Position numbers and translations under genes: made by a program. From Actinomycetes bacterium (lineage in GTDB: Bacteria; Actinomycetota; Acidimicrobiia; Acidimicrobiales; Acidimicrobiaceae): 32,742 nt of DNA. The DNA is taken from the NCBI GenBank assembly GCA_021850605.1, contig JAJZLQ010000048.1, positions 1 through 32,742 of the forward strand, read 5' to 3'. Positions 1 to 8,465 of this stretch are shown here, in pieces; positions within the stretch are counted from its first letter, which is position 1; the number at the start of each line of letters is the position of its first letter. The notes under the pieces are model-generated. The model had not been told where the DNA came from, searched no databases, and saw nothing but the letters and a program-made list of their open reading frames with translations.

Positions 1-1869
1 TACACCTTCGCCACCGTGGACCCGCTAGCTCCCGGGGAGAAGTCCCCCTTCGAGGACATCTTCACTCCGCCACCCGGCTACACGCACTACTCGATAACCT
101 CGGTCAGCCCGAGTGCCTCGAACATTGCGGCCAACCGCAATTTCTCGACCGTCGTGACGGACACCTACACCGACGGCTCCGGATATCGGAACATCGCCGG
201 CACTATCACCAACTTGAACACCACCACCGCCGACTTGGTCGAGGCGGTTTTCACCTTCTATGACTCCTCCGGGACCGTGGTCGCACAAAACTACGCGTAC
301 GCCGACACCACCAACGCGAACATCGATGCCGGACAAAGCGCGTCCTTCGATGAGGCGCTCAGCCCGCAAGACCCCACTTACAGCTCCTACGCGATGCTGG
401 TACAAAGCACGTCGCCCCCTGCTCCCCCGCCCGCGCCGGCCATAACCTCACTTTCGCCCCCATCAGGTCCCGCCGGCGGCGGAACCACGGTGACGATCGG
501 AGGGAGCGGCTTCGACGGAGTGCAATCGGTGATGTTCGGCGCGCTGGCAGCGACGAGCTTCACAGTCGTCAGCCCAAACCAGCTCACGGCCGTAACCCCC
601 GCCGGGTCCGGGACAGTGGCGGTGTCGGTGGAGGGAAGCTACGGAGTATCGCCGTCCTCGGCGGCCGGCACGTTCACCTACCTCGCTCCCGCCCCCGCGA
701 TCTCCTCGATCTCGCCCGCCACCGGCACCACCGACGGCGGCACGGCCGTAACCATCCATGGCAGCAACTTCACGGGGGCAACCGCAGTCGACTTCGCCTC
801 GACACCGGCGGCCGGCTTCAACGTTGTCTCTTCGAGCGAGATAACCGCGGTCGCTCCGGCCGGGGTGGCAGGGAAAGCGGACCTCGCTGTCACCGGTCCA
901 GGAGGCACCTCGGCGCAGAACCCTGGCGACGTCTACACCTACGCCGCGCTGACGCCGGCCATATCTTCGATCTCGCCTGCATCGGGGTTGCTCGCCGGCG
1001 GCAACACGGTGATGCTCTCGGGCACCAATTTCGATGGAGCCACTGCCGTCGACTTCGGCTCCACGCCCGCAACCAACTTCCAAGTCGTGGCGGACACGGC
1101 GATTACCGCCACCGTCCCGGCCTACAGTTCCCCGGGACTGGTGGAGGTCTCGGTCACGACTCCCTCGGGGATCTCCACCACCAGCTCGGGCGCCGCATAC
1201 CTGTATCTCCCATCCGCCGCCTATGAGGCCGTATCCGCCTTCCGGATCTGTGACACCAGATCCCTCAACCCATCGGAGCTCACCGGCCTCAACGACCAGT
1301 GCCAGGGCAAGACCCTTCAGCCAGGAGGCTCGATCACCATCCAGGTGGCCGGCACCAGCCCCAACGGCGCCTCGAGCGGGGAAGTGCCGGCAAACGCCGT
1401 CGCGGCACTTCTCGATGTGACGGCCACCAACACCACCGCCGCGTCCTACCTCTCGCTCTATCCGGCAGGAGTGTCCAGCCCATACACCTCCGACCTCAGC
1501 TGGTCCCCCGGCACCACGCGCACCGATCTGGTCGAGGTGGCGCTCGGCCGAAACGGCCAGGTGGCGGTCTACAACAACGCGGGCGCCACCGACGTACTGG
1601 TGGACGTCCAGGGTTACTACATCCCCGCCCCCACCTCAACCAACCCCTCTCCGCGAGTGACGCAGGTAACCAACCACCTGTGCCAATCCGGAACCGGCAT
1701 CACCCAAGGGCCATGCCCGGCTGCGACCACCACCCGGCGCACAGTCACGCAGGCGCCGGGCACGGCACTCTCGCTTCGCCATCTCCCGCCCCAACTCTTG
1801 ACCGGGTTGGCCCGCCTCCTGCCTGGCGATGCCGCCCCACTCCTCGAATGGGTGTGCCGGGGTGGCTGA
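1..1869 (+). CDS. Secreted IPT/TIG-repeat surface protein, 5' end outside the window
   Basis: The frame is open from base 1, so the true start lies upstream; the GTG at 16 is probably internal. Seen in order: an FxLYD-like beta domain (about 100-405, with GTITNLN and VFTFYDSSGTVV), three tandem IPT/TIG immunoglobulin-like units (436-1206), and a beta-rich domain (about 1216-1623) that opens with FRICDTR and closes with VDVQGYY. Such domains occur in secreted or wall-attached proteins of Actinomycetota and usually mediate adhesion or carbohydrate contact; no catalytic domain is visible. The last 80 or so codons are rich in Arg, Pro and Leu, unlike the Thr/Ser/Gly-rich body. They contain no sorting signal and may be a fused or frameshifted tail. 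No signal peptide can be judged because the N-terminus is missing. Confidence 0.8.
   Translation, partial: YTFATVDPLAPGEKSPFEDIFTPPPGYTHYSITSVSPSASNIAANRNFSTVVTDTYTDGSGYRNIAGTITNLNTTTADLVEAVFTFYDSSGTVVAQNYAYADTTNANIDAGQSASFDEALSPQDPTYSSYAMLVQSTSPPAPPPAPAITSLSPPSGPAGGGTTVTIGGSGFDGVQSVMFGALAATSFTVVSPNQLTAVTPAGSGTVAVSVEGSYGVSPSSAAGTFTYLAPAPAISSISPATGTTDGGTAVTIHGSNFTGATAVDFASTPAAGFNVVSSSEITAVAPAGVAGKADLAVTGPGGTSAQNPGDVYTYAALTPAISSISPASGLLAGGNTVMLSGTNFDGATAVDFGSTPATNFQVVADTAITATVPAYSSPGLVEVSVTTPSGISTTSSGAAYLYLPSAAYEAVSAFRICDTRSLNPSELTGLNDQCQGKTLQPGGSITIQVAGTSPNGASSGEVPANAVAALLDVTATNTTAASYLSLYPAGVSSPYTSDLSWSPGTTRTDLVEVALGRNGQVAVYNNAGATDVLVDVQGYYIPAPTSTNPSPRVTQVTNHLCQSGTGITQGPCPAATTTRRTVTQAPGTALSLRHLPPQLLTGLARLLPGDAAPLLEWVCRGG
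436..1206 (+). repeat. Three tandem IPT/TIG repeat units
   Basis: Three protein-level repeats of about 86 codons begin at 436, 694 and 955, with periods of 258 and 261 bases. Each begins PAI(T/S)S(L/I)SP, followed by a G-rich strand with GGxxVxxxGxxFxG, then V(D/M)FGxxxAxxF, ending in a (T/L)Y motif. The spacing and motifs fit the IPT/TIG fold. The units are diverged at the DNA level, so they look old rather than recently amplified. Confidence 0.8.
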
Positions 1870-1907
1870 CACAGCCGGTGCGTCTCGGTCATTGACCGGG
1901 TTGGCCC
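1798..1907. repeat. 16-bp direct repeat flanking the stop of the surface-protein gene
   Basis: TTGACCGGGTTGGCCC occurs at 1798-1813 and again at 1892-1907, 94 bases apart. The first copy is inside the coding region and the second is after the stop codon at 1867-1869. Nothing between the copies looks like a gene. It may be a recombination or duplication scar; no transposase is adjacent. Confidence 0.6.
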
Positions 1908-2052
1908 CTCCCAGTTGAATACCATGGCGTGGAGGCCGGTATCCTTCGCCATATCCGGCTTTCCCGGCTAAGCGGTCAAAAGCGGCACCGCGCGCCGGGC
2001 ATGAGCAGCGCTTGACGTTGTTGGATATGGGAAAGCCATTAGAGAGGTCCCC

Positions 2053-3903
2053 TTGCAGTACATGAGATACGCGCGCTTCGCGGCGGCGCGCGGGGAGGAA
2101 GAAGCCAACACCGGAATCAGCCGCGAGTCGCTGATGCGGGCCTGGGGGTTCGCGCGCAACTACCGCGGCAAGCTTGCCGTATACATAGCCGTCATCGCCC
2201 TTACCGCCATCGTGGGGCTGGCGCCCCCATTGGTGCTGCGCGCAATACTCGACTCGGCCATCCCAAAGCACTCCTACGGCCTTCTTTACGTCTTGGTCGT
2301 TATTGCGGTGGTCCTCAACCTGGCGACTACAGGCCTGGGCGTTGTCTCGCGCTGGCTCGGCTCCCGCATCGGTGAGGGCATCATCTTCGACTTGCGCTCC
2401 GCGCTCTTTGCGCACCTTCAGCGCCTGCCAATTGCCTTCTACACCAAGAGCCAGACGGGTGCTATCCTTTCCCGCCTCAACTCAGACGTGCTCGGCGCGC
2501 AACAGTCGGTCTCCACCGCCTCGAGCGCCGTCTCGGACGTGCTCACCCTGGTCCTGACGCTGGCGGTCATGATCAAGCTCTCGCTCGCGGTCACGCTTCT
2601 CGCGCTGGTCATCATCCCGGTGCTTATCGTCATCGACCGCACCCTGGGCAAGCGAATCGCCCCCTTGGCCCGGGCGCAGATGGTGGCGAACGCCTCAATG
2701 TCGACCTATGCCACCGAGCGCTTCAACGTCTCGGGCGCAACCCTCGTCAAGCTGTTCGGCAATCCCGCCGCCGAGGCACGCAACTACCGCACCCAGGCCG
2801 CCAAAGTACGTGACGCCGGAATCTCGCTCGCGCTGGGCGGGCGCCTCTATTTCAGCCTGCTCGGCCTGATCGGAGGCCTGGGCGCCGTGGCGGTTTACCT
2901 GGTGGGAGGCCGCCTGGCGATCAAGGGGGCTATGAGCATCGGCACACTGGTGGCGCTCGCCCAGTACGCCACCCGCCTGTACAGCCCGATCACCGACCTC
3001 GCCTCCTCGCGGGTGAACTTGAGCCAGGCGCTGGTCTCCTTCGACCGTGTCACCGAGGTATTGGCAATAGAGCCAAGCGTGGTCGACCCCGCCGAGCCCG
3101 TCAGCCTCGATTCTCCGCGCGGGGAGATCGAGTTCCGTCACGTCGACTTCGCCTACCCGGCGGTCGACACCCCCTTCTCCGCGCCCGGCCAGGCCGAGCC
3201 GGCCGAGGGGCCCCAGGTGCTCCACGACGTCAACTTCCACGTGCCTCCGGGCACAATGACCGCCCTGGTCGGACCGTCGGGAGCGGGCAAGACCACCATC
3301 GCCTCACTCATCTCGCGCCTGTATGACCCCGACGCCGGCCAGGTGCTATTGGACCGCGTGGACGTGCGCGACATCCTCCTCTCCGAGCTCGCCACCCATA
3401 TCGGAGTGGTCTCCCAGGATCCCCACCTCTTCCACGACTCGATCATCGCAAACCTTCGTTACGCCCGGCCGGAGGCGAGCATGGAGGAGATCGTGGAAGC
3501 TGCGCGGGCGGCCCAGATTCTCGAGACCATCCTGGCCCTTCCTGACGGCTTCGACACCTTGGTCGGCGAGCGCGGCTACCGGCTCTCCGGAGGTGAGCGC
3601 CAACGCGTGGCCATCGCCAGGGTCATCTTGAAGCGGCCCCGAGTGGTGATATTGGACGAGGCCACCTCGCACCTGGACGCGGAAAACGAAGCGGCGGTCC
3701 AAGAGGCGCTGCATCACCTGCTGGCAGGAAGGACCTCGATCGTCATCGCCCATCGCCTCTCCACCATCCTGGCGGCCGACCAGATCCTGGTTGTCAAAGA
3801 CGGGCGGATCGTCGAGCGTGGCACCCACGCCTCCCTGATCGCTGAAGGTGGCACATACCGCGAGCTCTTCGAGACTCAGGCTTTCGTCCAAGCCCCCGAG
3901 TGA
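2053..3903 (+). CDS. ABC exporter half-transporter (fused permease and ATPase)
   Basis: A 616-residue protein with a six-helix exporter-type membrane domain (about residues 35-330) followed by one nucleotide-binding domain. ATPase motifs are complete: Walker A GPSGAGKTT (407-415), Q-loop VSQDPHLF, signature LSGGERQR (from 511), Walker B VVILDE (531-536) and the switch histidine in IAHRLST (567). It should work as a homo- or heterodimer in the cytoplasmic membrane, driving export of a lipid, peptide or drug-like substrate. The substrate cannot be read from sequence and no partner half-transporter is adjacent. The TTG start at 2053 is preferred because AGAGAGG (2041-2047) lies at a good distance; ATG at 2062 is the alternative. 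The gene appears monocistronic. Confidence 0.92.
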   Translation: MQYMRYARFAAARGEEEANTGISRESLMRAWGFARNYRGKLAVYIAVIALTAIVGLAPPLVLRAILDSAIPKHSYGLLYVLVVIAVVLNLATTGLGVVSRWLGSRIGEGIIFDLRSALFAHLQRLPIAFYTKSQTGAILSRLNSDVLGAQQSVSTASSAVSDVLTLVLTLAVMIKLSLAVTLLALVIIPVLIVIDRTLGKRIAPLARAQMVANASMSTYATERFNVSGATLVKLFGNPAAEARNYRTQAAKVRDAGISLALGGRLYFSLLGLIGGLGAVAVYLVGGRLAIKGAMSIGTLVALAQYATRLYSPITDLASSRVNLSQALVSFDRVTEVLAIEPSVVDPAEPVSLDSPRGEIEFRHVDFAYPAVDTPFSAPGQAEPAEGPQVLHDVNFHVPPGTMTALVGPSGAGKTTIASLISRLYDPDAGQVLLDRVDVRDILLSELATHIGVVSQDPHLFHDSIIANLRYARPEASMEEIVEAARAAQILETILALPDGFDTLVGERGYRLSGGERQRVAIARVILKRPRVVILDEATSHLDAENEAAVQEALHHLLAGRTSIVIAHRLSTILAADQILVVKDGRIVERGTHASLIAEGGTYRELFETQAFVQAPE

Positions 3904-3987
3904 CGCCACCTCCTGGCGGATCGCCACGCGGCCCAGGGCACAAGGACCCAATTTCCGGCGCAAAAGGCGCTCGCCACCGGCGCGGAA

Positions 3988-4017
3988 TTGACACCCTCGC
4001 GGTACCGGGGTGAAGAT
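3988..4017 (+). promoter_or_regulatory. Predicted sigma-70-type promoter of the kor operon
   Basis: A perfect -35 hexamer TTGACA (3988-3993) is followed after 18 bases by GAAGAT (4012-4017), a weak -10 with A2, A5 and T6 conserved. Transcription would begin near 4024, giving a leader of about 35 bases before the GltD-like gene. The 154-base gap after the ABC gene contains only a weak 5-bp hairpin (3904-3918). Confidence 0.45.
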
Positions 4018-4057
4018 TGCTCATGGTGCCCATGGCGGGTGCCAAGGAGGAATCGCA

Positions 4058-5464
4058 ATGCGAGCCGAGCCGATCTTGCGGGGCCTGCGCAAGGCCGCGG
4101 AGAGGCCGAATCTCTACGACGCCGCCCATCTCTCCGACACCTGGGAGGCGATGACCACCGAGCTGAAGCCGCCACTCTCCCACGAGGACGCCTACATCGA
4201 GGCCTACCGCTGCCTTCTCTGTGGCGGACCGCAAAACCCGGCTCCCTGCACCGTGGCCTGCCCGGCTGACGTCGATGTAGCGGGTTTCATGGAGGCTATT
4301 ATCAACGGCGACCCGGTCACCTCCGCCGGAATAATCGCATCCAACAATCCTTTGGGCGGAACCTGCGCACGGGTATGCCCCACCGAGGAGCTCTGCGAAG
4401 GGGCGTGCGTCCTGAACCTGCAGGGCCAGCGGCCGGTTGACATCGCCCGGCTGCAGCGTTACGCCATGGACCAGGCCGAGAAGGTCGGCGACCTGCTCGT
4501 ACCGGACAAGGCCCCTACGACCGGGGCCAGAGTGGCCGTGGTCGGCGCGGGACCGGCCGGGATGGCCGCTGCAAGCCGCCTGGCCGAACTGGGGCACGAG
4601 GTCGAGGTGTTTGATGCCTACTCCAACACCGGCGGGCTGGTGCGGGCGGCCATCGCCCCCTACAGGCAGGTCTTCGACCCGCTTCCCACCGAGACCGCGC
4701 GCCTGGTGGAGCTGGGAGTCACGTTCCACCTTGGTGCCGAGCTGACTCCGGAGCAGGTGGCCAGGTTGGGGGATAGGTATTCCGCCGTGATCCTGGCCAT
4801 CGGCATGGGAGAGGACTCCGCCACCGGCACGCCCGGAAGCGGGCTGCCCGGAGTCTGGAACTCCCTTCCCTTCATCGCCGCTATCAAGAGTGGCAACTTC
4901 CCCGAGGTGGGCGAACACGTGGTGGTGGTGGGCGGTGGCAACACCGCCATGGACGTCGCGCGCGAAGCCGTACGCCTGGGCGCTGCCAAGGTCACGGTGG
5001 TCTACCGGCGCACCCGCGAGGAGATGCCCGCCTTCTGGGTGGAGTACGAAGAGGCGGTCGAGGAGGGCGTCGAGTTCGCCTGGCTCACCAACCCGATCCG
5101 TTACGAGGGCCGGGGCTACCTGGAGCGCGTGGTCTGCCAGCGCATGGAGCTCTCCGAGCCGGACCAGAGCGGCAGACGCCGCCCGGTCCCGCTGCAGGGT
5201 GAGAAGCTGGTGATCGAGGCGGGAACCGTGGTGGAGGCGATCGGCCAGCGCCCTCGCACCTCCCTGCTCGCCGGAGTGGAAGGCGCCACCTTCGATGGCG
5301 GGCGCCTGGTGATCGACCCTTACAGCGGCCGGATCGGGACGAGCACCTTCTTCGGAGCGGGGGATGCCGCCAACGGCGGCGCCACCGTGGTGGAGGCGGT
5401 GCGCCTGGGCAAGATCGCCGCCGAAGGCGCTCACGAATTCATCATGGAGAGGAGCCGTCGATGA
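4058..5464 (+). CDS. GltD-like FAD/NAD(P)-dependent iron-sulfur oxidoreductase of the Kor operon
   Basis: A 468-residue protein resembling glutamate synthase small subunit and the N-terminal half of dihydropyrimidine dehydrogenase. Residues 50-120 carry eight cysteines for two [4Fe-4S] clusters (C52, C55, C64, C68; C103, C107, C113, C117). An FAD-binding GAGPAG lies at 163-168. A second Rossmann motif, GGGNTA, at 292-297 is followed by VYRRTREEMPA, typical of NADPH contact. The likely role is to pass electrons between NAD(P)H and ferredoxin for the downstream 2-oxoacid:ferredoxin oxidoreductase; this is inferred from operon position, as no glutamate synthase large subunit is present. ATG 4058 is chosen because of AAGGAGG (4044-4050); an in-frame GTG at 4010 is less likely. 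The stop overlaps the next start by ATGA. Confidence 0.88.
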   Translation: MRAEPILRGLRKAAERPNLYDAAHLSDTWEAMTTELKPPLSHEDAYIEAYRCLLCGGPQNPAPCTVACPADVDVAGFMEAIINGDPVTSAGIIASNNPLGGTCARVCPTEELCEGACVLNLQGQRPVDIARLQRYAMDQAEKVGDLLVPDKAPTTGARVAVVGAGPAGMAAASRLAELGHEVEVFDAYSNTGGLVRAAIAPYRQVFDPLPTETARLVELGVTFHLGAELTPEQVARLGDRYSAVILAIGMGEDSATGTPGSGLPGVWNSLPFIAAIKSGNFPEVGEHVVVVGGGNTAMDVAREAVRLGAAKVTVVYRRTREEMPAFWVEYEEAVEEGVEFAWLTNPIRYEGRGYLERVVCQRMELSEPDQSGRRRPVPLQGEKLVIEAGTVVEAIGQRPRTSLLAGVEGATFDGGRLVIDPYSGRIGTSTFFGAGDAANGGATVVEAVRLGKIAAEGAHEFIMERSRR

Positions 5465-5766
5465 GCACGCTGGTTGTGAAGGCCGGCGAAACCGCTCCGG
5501 CGCGCCTGGCACCGGGGGACGTGATCCGCTACGAGCAGCTGGAGGCGAGCCTCACGGTTCGGCGGGCGTACTGCAAAGGGTGCCTGCTCTGCATCGACTC
5601 CTGTCCAGCCAAGATCTTGAAGCTCGATGCGGACGATCTCATCTACGTGACCGACATCGATGCCTGCATCTTCTGCGGGGTATGCGCCGGGCGCTGCCCC
5701 GACTTCGTCTTCGTGCTGGATGCCGGCACGCGCAACAAGGAGGGTCGCAATGGCGACGGCCACTAA
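5461..5766 (+). CDS. korD: 2-oxoacid:ferredoxin oxidoreductase delta subunit (2[4Fe-4S] ferredoxin)
   Basis: A 101-residue ferredoxin-like protein. Two clusters are ligated by CKGCLLCIDSCP (C38, C41, C44, C48) and CIFCGVCAGRCP (C69, C72, C75, C79). As the delta subunit it takes electrons from the TPP/iron-sulfur core of the oxidoreductase and hands them to external ferredoxin or, here, perhaps to the GltD-like flavoprotein encoded immediately upstream. The ATGA overlap upstream and a 17-base overlap with korA downstream imply translational coupling. The N-terminal 30 residues before the first cluster are somewhat longer than in a minimal bacterial ferredoxin, as is usual for Kor/Vor delta subunits. 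Confidence 0.9.
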   Translation: MSTLVVKAGETAPARLAPGDVIRYEQLEASLTVRRAYCKGCLLCIDSCPAKILKLDADDLIYVTDIDACIFCGVCAGRCPDFVFVLDAGTRNKEGRNGDGH

Positions 5767-6910
5767 GACGTCGACCAACGGCAAGGACACCAGGCGACTG
5801 ATCATGGGCAACGAGGCGGTGGCCCTCGGGGCTATCGCCGCCGGGTGCGACTTCTACGCCGGCTATCCCATCACCCCCGCCACCGAGATCCTCGAGGAGA
5901 TGGCGCGCGTGCTGCCCCGGCGGGGCGGCGTCTTCCTGCAGATGGAGGACGAGCTCTCCGCCATGGCCGCGATCATCGGCGCCGCCTGGGGTGGCGCCAC
6001 CGCGATGACCGCAACCTCGGGCCCGGGCTTTTCGCTCATGCAGGAGAACCTCGGCTATGCGGCGATCACCCAAACCCCATGCGTAATCGTCGACTCCCAG
6101 CGCGGCGGCCCATCCACCGGCCTACCCACCCTCCCCTCGCAAGGTGATGCGATGCAGGCGCGCTTCGGCACACACGGCGATCGGCCGGCGCTAGTGATAA
6201 CCGCCTCGTCGGTCAGGGGATGCTACGACGCCACGGTCCTCGCCTTCAAGCTGGCCAAGCGCCACCGTATGCCTGTTGTACTGCTCTTCGACGCGGTCAT
6301 CTCGCACATGCGCGAGCCGGTGGAGATTCCTCCACCGCCACCTCCGCCGGTACGGAACTTCCCCGCGCTCGCCGAAGGCGACCCCCGCTTCGGTGACGCT
6401 CCCTTCGTACCTTTCGGATACGGTCCCATCGCCGTCGTCACCGGCCTTTCCCACGGTGGAGACGGGCTGGCCGAGACCAGGCGCGGAGTCCAGACCGAGG
6501 CCATGATCATCGACTCGATTTCCAAGCTTGACCAAGACCCCGAGATCCGCGCCGAGTGGACGGGCGACTACCGCCTTGACGACGCCGACGTGGCAATCGT
6601 CGCCTACGGCATCACCGCCCGGGCGGCGCGCGAGGCGGTCGACCAGTTGCGCGAGCGGGGTGTGGCTGCGGGCCTGTTGGATCTGCGCATCCTCTGGCCC
6701 TTTGCCCATCAGCGCCTACGCGAGGTGGCGGCCAAGTCCAAGACCATCGTGGTTCCCGAATTAAACCTGGGGCAGATGGTGATGCCGGTCCGCGCGGCCG
6801 TCGAGGGCGCCGCCAAGGTTTACCAGCTGAACCGAGCCGACGGGACGCTTCTCACTCCCGAGGACATCGCCGCCTTCGCCATTTCAGTCCAAGGAGGGCA
6901 GGATGCCTAA
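5750..6910 (+). CDS. korA: 2-oxoacid (2-oxoglutarate type):ferredoxin oxidoreductase alpha subunit
   Basis: A 386-residue alpha subunit with the pyrimidine-binding transketolase-like domain (YPITPATE, residues 39-46, and SGPGFSLM), followed by the C-terminal transketolase-like domain. It helps bind thiamine diphosphate and CoA for oxidative decarboxylation of a 2-oxoacid to an acyl-CoA, with electrons to ferredoxin, in the cytoplasm. No gamma domain is fused at the N-terminus, consistent with a separate korC downstream. The start at 5750 follows AAGGAGG (5737-5743); the frame stays open upstream but overlaps korD. The last codons overlap korB by 8 bases. Substrate choice between 2-oxoglutarate and branched-chain 2-oxoacids cannot be settled from sequence alone. 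Confidence 0.9.
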   Translation: MATATKTSTNGKDTRRLIMGNEAVALGAIAAGCDFYAGYPITPATEILEEMARVLPRRGGVFLQMEDELSAMAAIIGAAWGGATAMTATSGPGFSLMQENLGYAAITQTPCVIVDSQRGGPSTGLPTLPSQGDAMQARFGTHGDRPALVITASSVRGCYDATVLAFKLAKRHRMPVVLLFDAVISHMREPVEIPPPPPPPVRNFPALAEGDPRFGDAPFVPFGYGPIAVVTGLSHGGDGLAETRRGVQTEAMIIDSISKLDQDPEIRAEWTGDYRLDDADVAIVAYGITARAAREAVDQLRERGVAAGLLDLRILWPFAHQRLREVAAKSKTIVVPELNLGQMVMPVRAAVEGAAKVYQLNRADGTLLTPEDIAAFAISVQGGQDA

Positions 6911-7736
6911 GCTCGGCCTCGACATCGACCAATACCTGCGCACCGAGGTGCTTCCCACCGTCTGGTGCCCGGGATGTGGCAACGGGAACATCGTGGAGGG
7001 AATCGGCACCGCTTTCCAGCGCATCGGCCTCGATCCCGAGAAGGTGGTCGTGGTGGGAGGAATCGGGTGTTCGGGACGCACCCCCTTCTATGTGCGCACC
7101 AACGCCATGCACACCACCCATGGCCGGGCCCTGGCATATGCCACCGGCCTGAAGATGGCCAACCCCGAACTCACAGTGGTGGTGACCATGGGAGACGGGG
7201 ATGCCCTGGCCATCGGCGGGAACCACTTCATCCACGCAGCACGCCGGAATATCGACCTGACCGCCATCGTCTACAACAACGGTATCTACGGGATGACCGG
7301 AGGCCAGGAAGCCCCCACCACCCCGGTCGGCTCGCGCACCACCACCTCGCTGCACGGCGCGGTTGAGCGCACCTTCGACACCGTTGAGCTGGCCCTGGCC
7401 GCGGGCGCGAGCTACGTGGCCCGCACCACCACCTTCGACATGCAGGAGATCCCCCTGCGCATTGAGGAGGCCCTCAGGCACAAGGGATTCTCGGTAGTGG
7501 AGGTACTCACCCAGTGCCCCACTTACTACGGACGGCTGAACCGCATCGGAGATCCCTCGGACATGCTCATCTGGGAGCGCGAGCACACCGCCGACGAGCC
7601 GGTAACGCTGCTCTCCAGGGAGGAGATGGTCGGCCCGCTTCGGACCGGGGTCTTCCGCAACAACGAGGACCCGGAGTACATCGAGGTCTATCGCGAAATG
7701 TGCGCAGCCCAAGGAGGCAGCTATGCGGCTAGTTGA
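6903..7736 (+). CDS. korB: 2-oxoacid (2-oxoglutarate type):ferredoxin oxidoreductase beta subunit
   Basis: A 277-residue TPP-binding subunit. The opening WCPGCGNG motif (C22, C25), with C56 in GGIGCSGR and C205 in LTQCP, gives the four cysteines expected for the proximal [4Fe-4S] cluster. GDGDALAIGGNH (97-108) with VYNNGIYGMTGGQ (123-135) is the TPP/Mg motif. It forms the catalytic core with KorA. The start is preceded by AAGGAGGG (6892-6899), close to ATG 6903, and lies inside the end of korA. The stop (7734-7736) overlaps korC by 14 bases. The WCPGCGNG form is common in KorB proteins, which is why 2-oxoglutarate is favoured over pyruvate. Confidence 0.92.
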   Translation: MPKLGLDIDQYLRTEVLPTVWCPGCGNGNIVEGIGTAFQRIGLDPEKVVVVGGIGCSGRTPFYVRTNAMHTTHGRALAYATGLKMANPELTVVVTMGDGDALAIGGNHFIHAARRNIDLTAIVYNNGIYGMTGGQEAPTTPVGSRTTTSLHGAVERTFDTVELALAAGASYVARTTTFDMQEIPLRIEEALRHKGFSVVEVLTQCPTYYGRLNRIGDPSDMLIWEREHTADEPVTLLSREEMVGPLRTGVFRNNEDPEYIEVYREMCAAQGGSYAAS

Positions 7737-8283
7737 CCGCGACCCGGTCCGCATCCGGCTCACCGGCCGGGGCGGCCAGGGCATCATGCTCGGTGGGGCG
7801 ATCCTGGCCGAAGCGGCCATGCGTGACGGTCTGCTGGTCTCCGAGACCCAGGAGTACGGCCCCGAGGCGCGCCTGGGTGCGACCAAGGCGGATCTCATCA
7901 TCTCCACCCGGGAGATCGCCTATCCCGAAGTGGAGAAGGCGGACCTGATCCTTTGCCTGTCAAGGGCGGCCTACCTGCGTTATGCACAGAGCCTGGCCGA
8001 AGGTGGCCTGCTGATCGCGGACTCGTCCATGGCCGAGGAGATGGGCGAGGCGGAAAGCACCGTCTACCTTCCCTTCCGGGCCACCGCATTAGAGCTGGGC
8101 AACGAGCTGACCACCAACATCATCGGCCTCGGCGCGCTGGTGGCGATCTCCGAGGTCGTGACCCGGTTCAGCCTGGCTGCCGCAGTGGCCGGCCGCGTAA
8201 AGCCCGAGTTCGCCGAACTGAACAACCAGGCACTCGAGGTGGGGTTCAACCTGGCGGCCTCGGTCCAGGCACGCCAGGCCTGA
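7723..8283 (+). CDS. korC: 2-oxoacid:ferredoxin oxidoreductase gamma subunit
   Basis: A 186-residue gamma subunit. GRGGQG (15-20) and EYGPEARLGATKADLI are family hallmarks. This subunit completes the four-subunit (delta-alpha-beta-gamma) enzyme and lies over the CoA/TPP site. A strong AAGGAGG (7711-7717) sits six bases before ATG 7723. It is the last gene of the operon: a 10-bp GC-rich hairpin follows at 8440-8465. Mycobacterial Kor is a two-subunit enzyme with gamma and alpha fused, so this organism uses the alternative, four-gene architecture. Confidence 0.9.
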   Translation: MRLVDRDPVRIRLTGRGGQGIMLGGAILAEAAMRDGLLVSETQEYGPEARLGATKADLIISTREIAYPEVEKADLILCLSRAAYLRYAQSLAEGGLLIADSSMAEEMGEAESTVYLPFRATALELGNELTTNIIGLGALVAISEVVTRFSLAAAVAGRVKPEFAELNNQALEVGFNLAASVQARQA

Positions 8284-8439
8284 CGGGCCGCATCTCGAGA
8301 CTGCAGCGGTGAAAAGAAGGTAGCCGATCCGGGGGCACCCGGTACATGAAGCGAGTGCGATCCAGCCGGAATCTCCAGTATTACCGTCAACGCCCTCGAG
8401 AGATCCCATTACGTCTCTCCAGCAATAACCGACATGGTT

Positions 8440-8465
8440 AGTCCCGGGCAAACACGCCCGGGACT
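8440..8465 (+). terminator. Rho-independent-like terminator after korC
   Basis: AGTCCCGGGC (8440-8449) pairs perfectly with GCCCGGGACT (8456-8465) around a six-base loop. The following TCCTCTC is only weakly pyrimidine-rich, as is common in high-GC genomes. It lies 157 bases after korC, and nothing between looks coding. Confidence 0.75.

Noticed and set aside
1957-2037. GGCTTTCCC/GGGAAAGCC inverted repeat upstream of the ABC transporter gene
   Set aside because: Nine pairs across a 63-base loop is too weak to call an operator or terminator; chance is a fair explanation.
3794-5512. A 572-codon open frame on the minus strand opposite the GltD-like gene
   Set aside because: It lies antisense to a gene with full cofactor motifs, has no recognisable domain and no ribosome-binding site; it is a product of high third-position GC.
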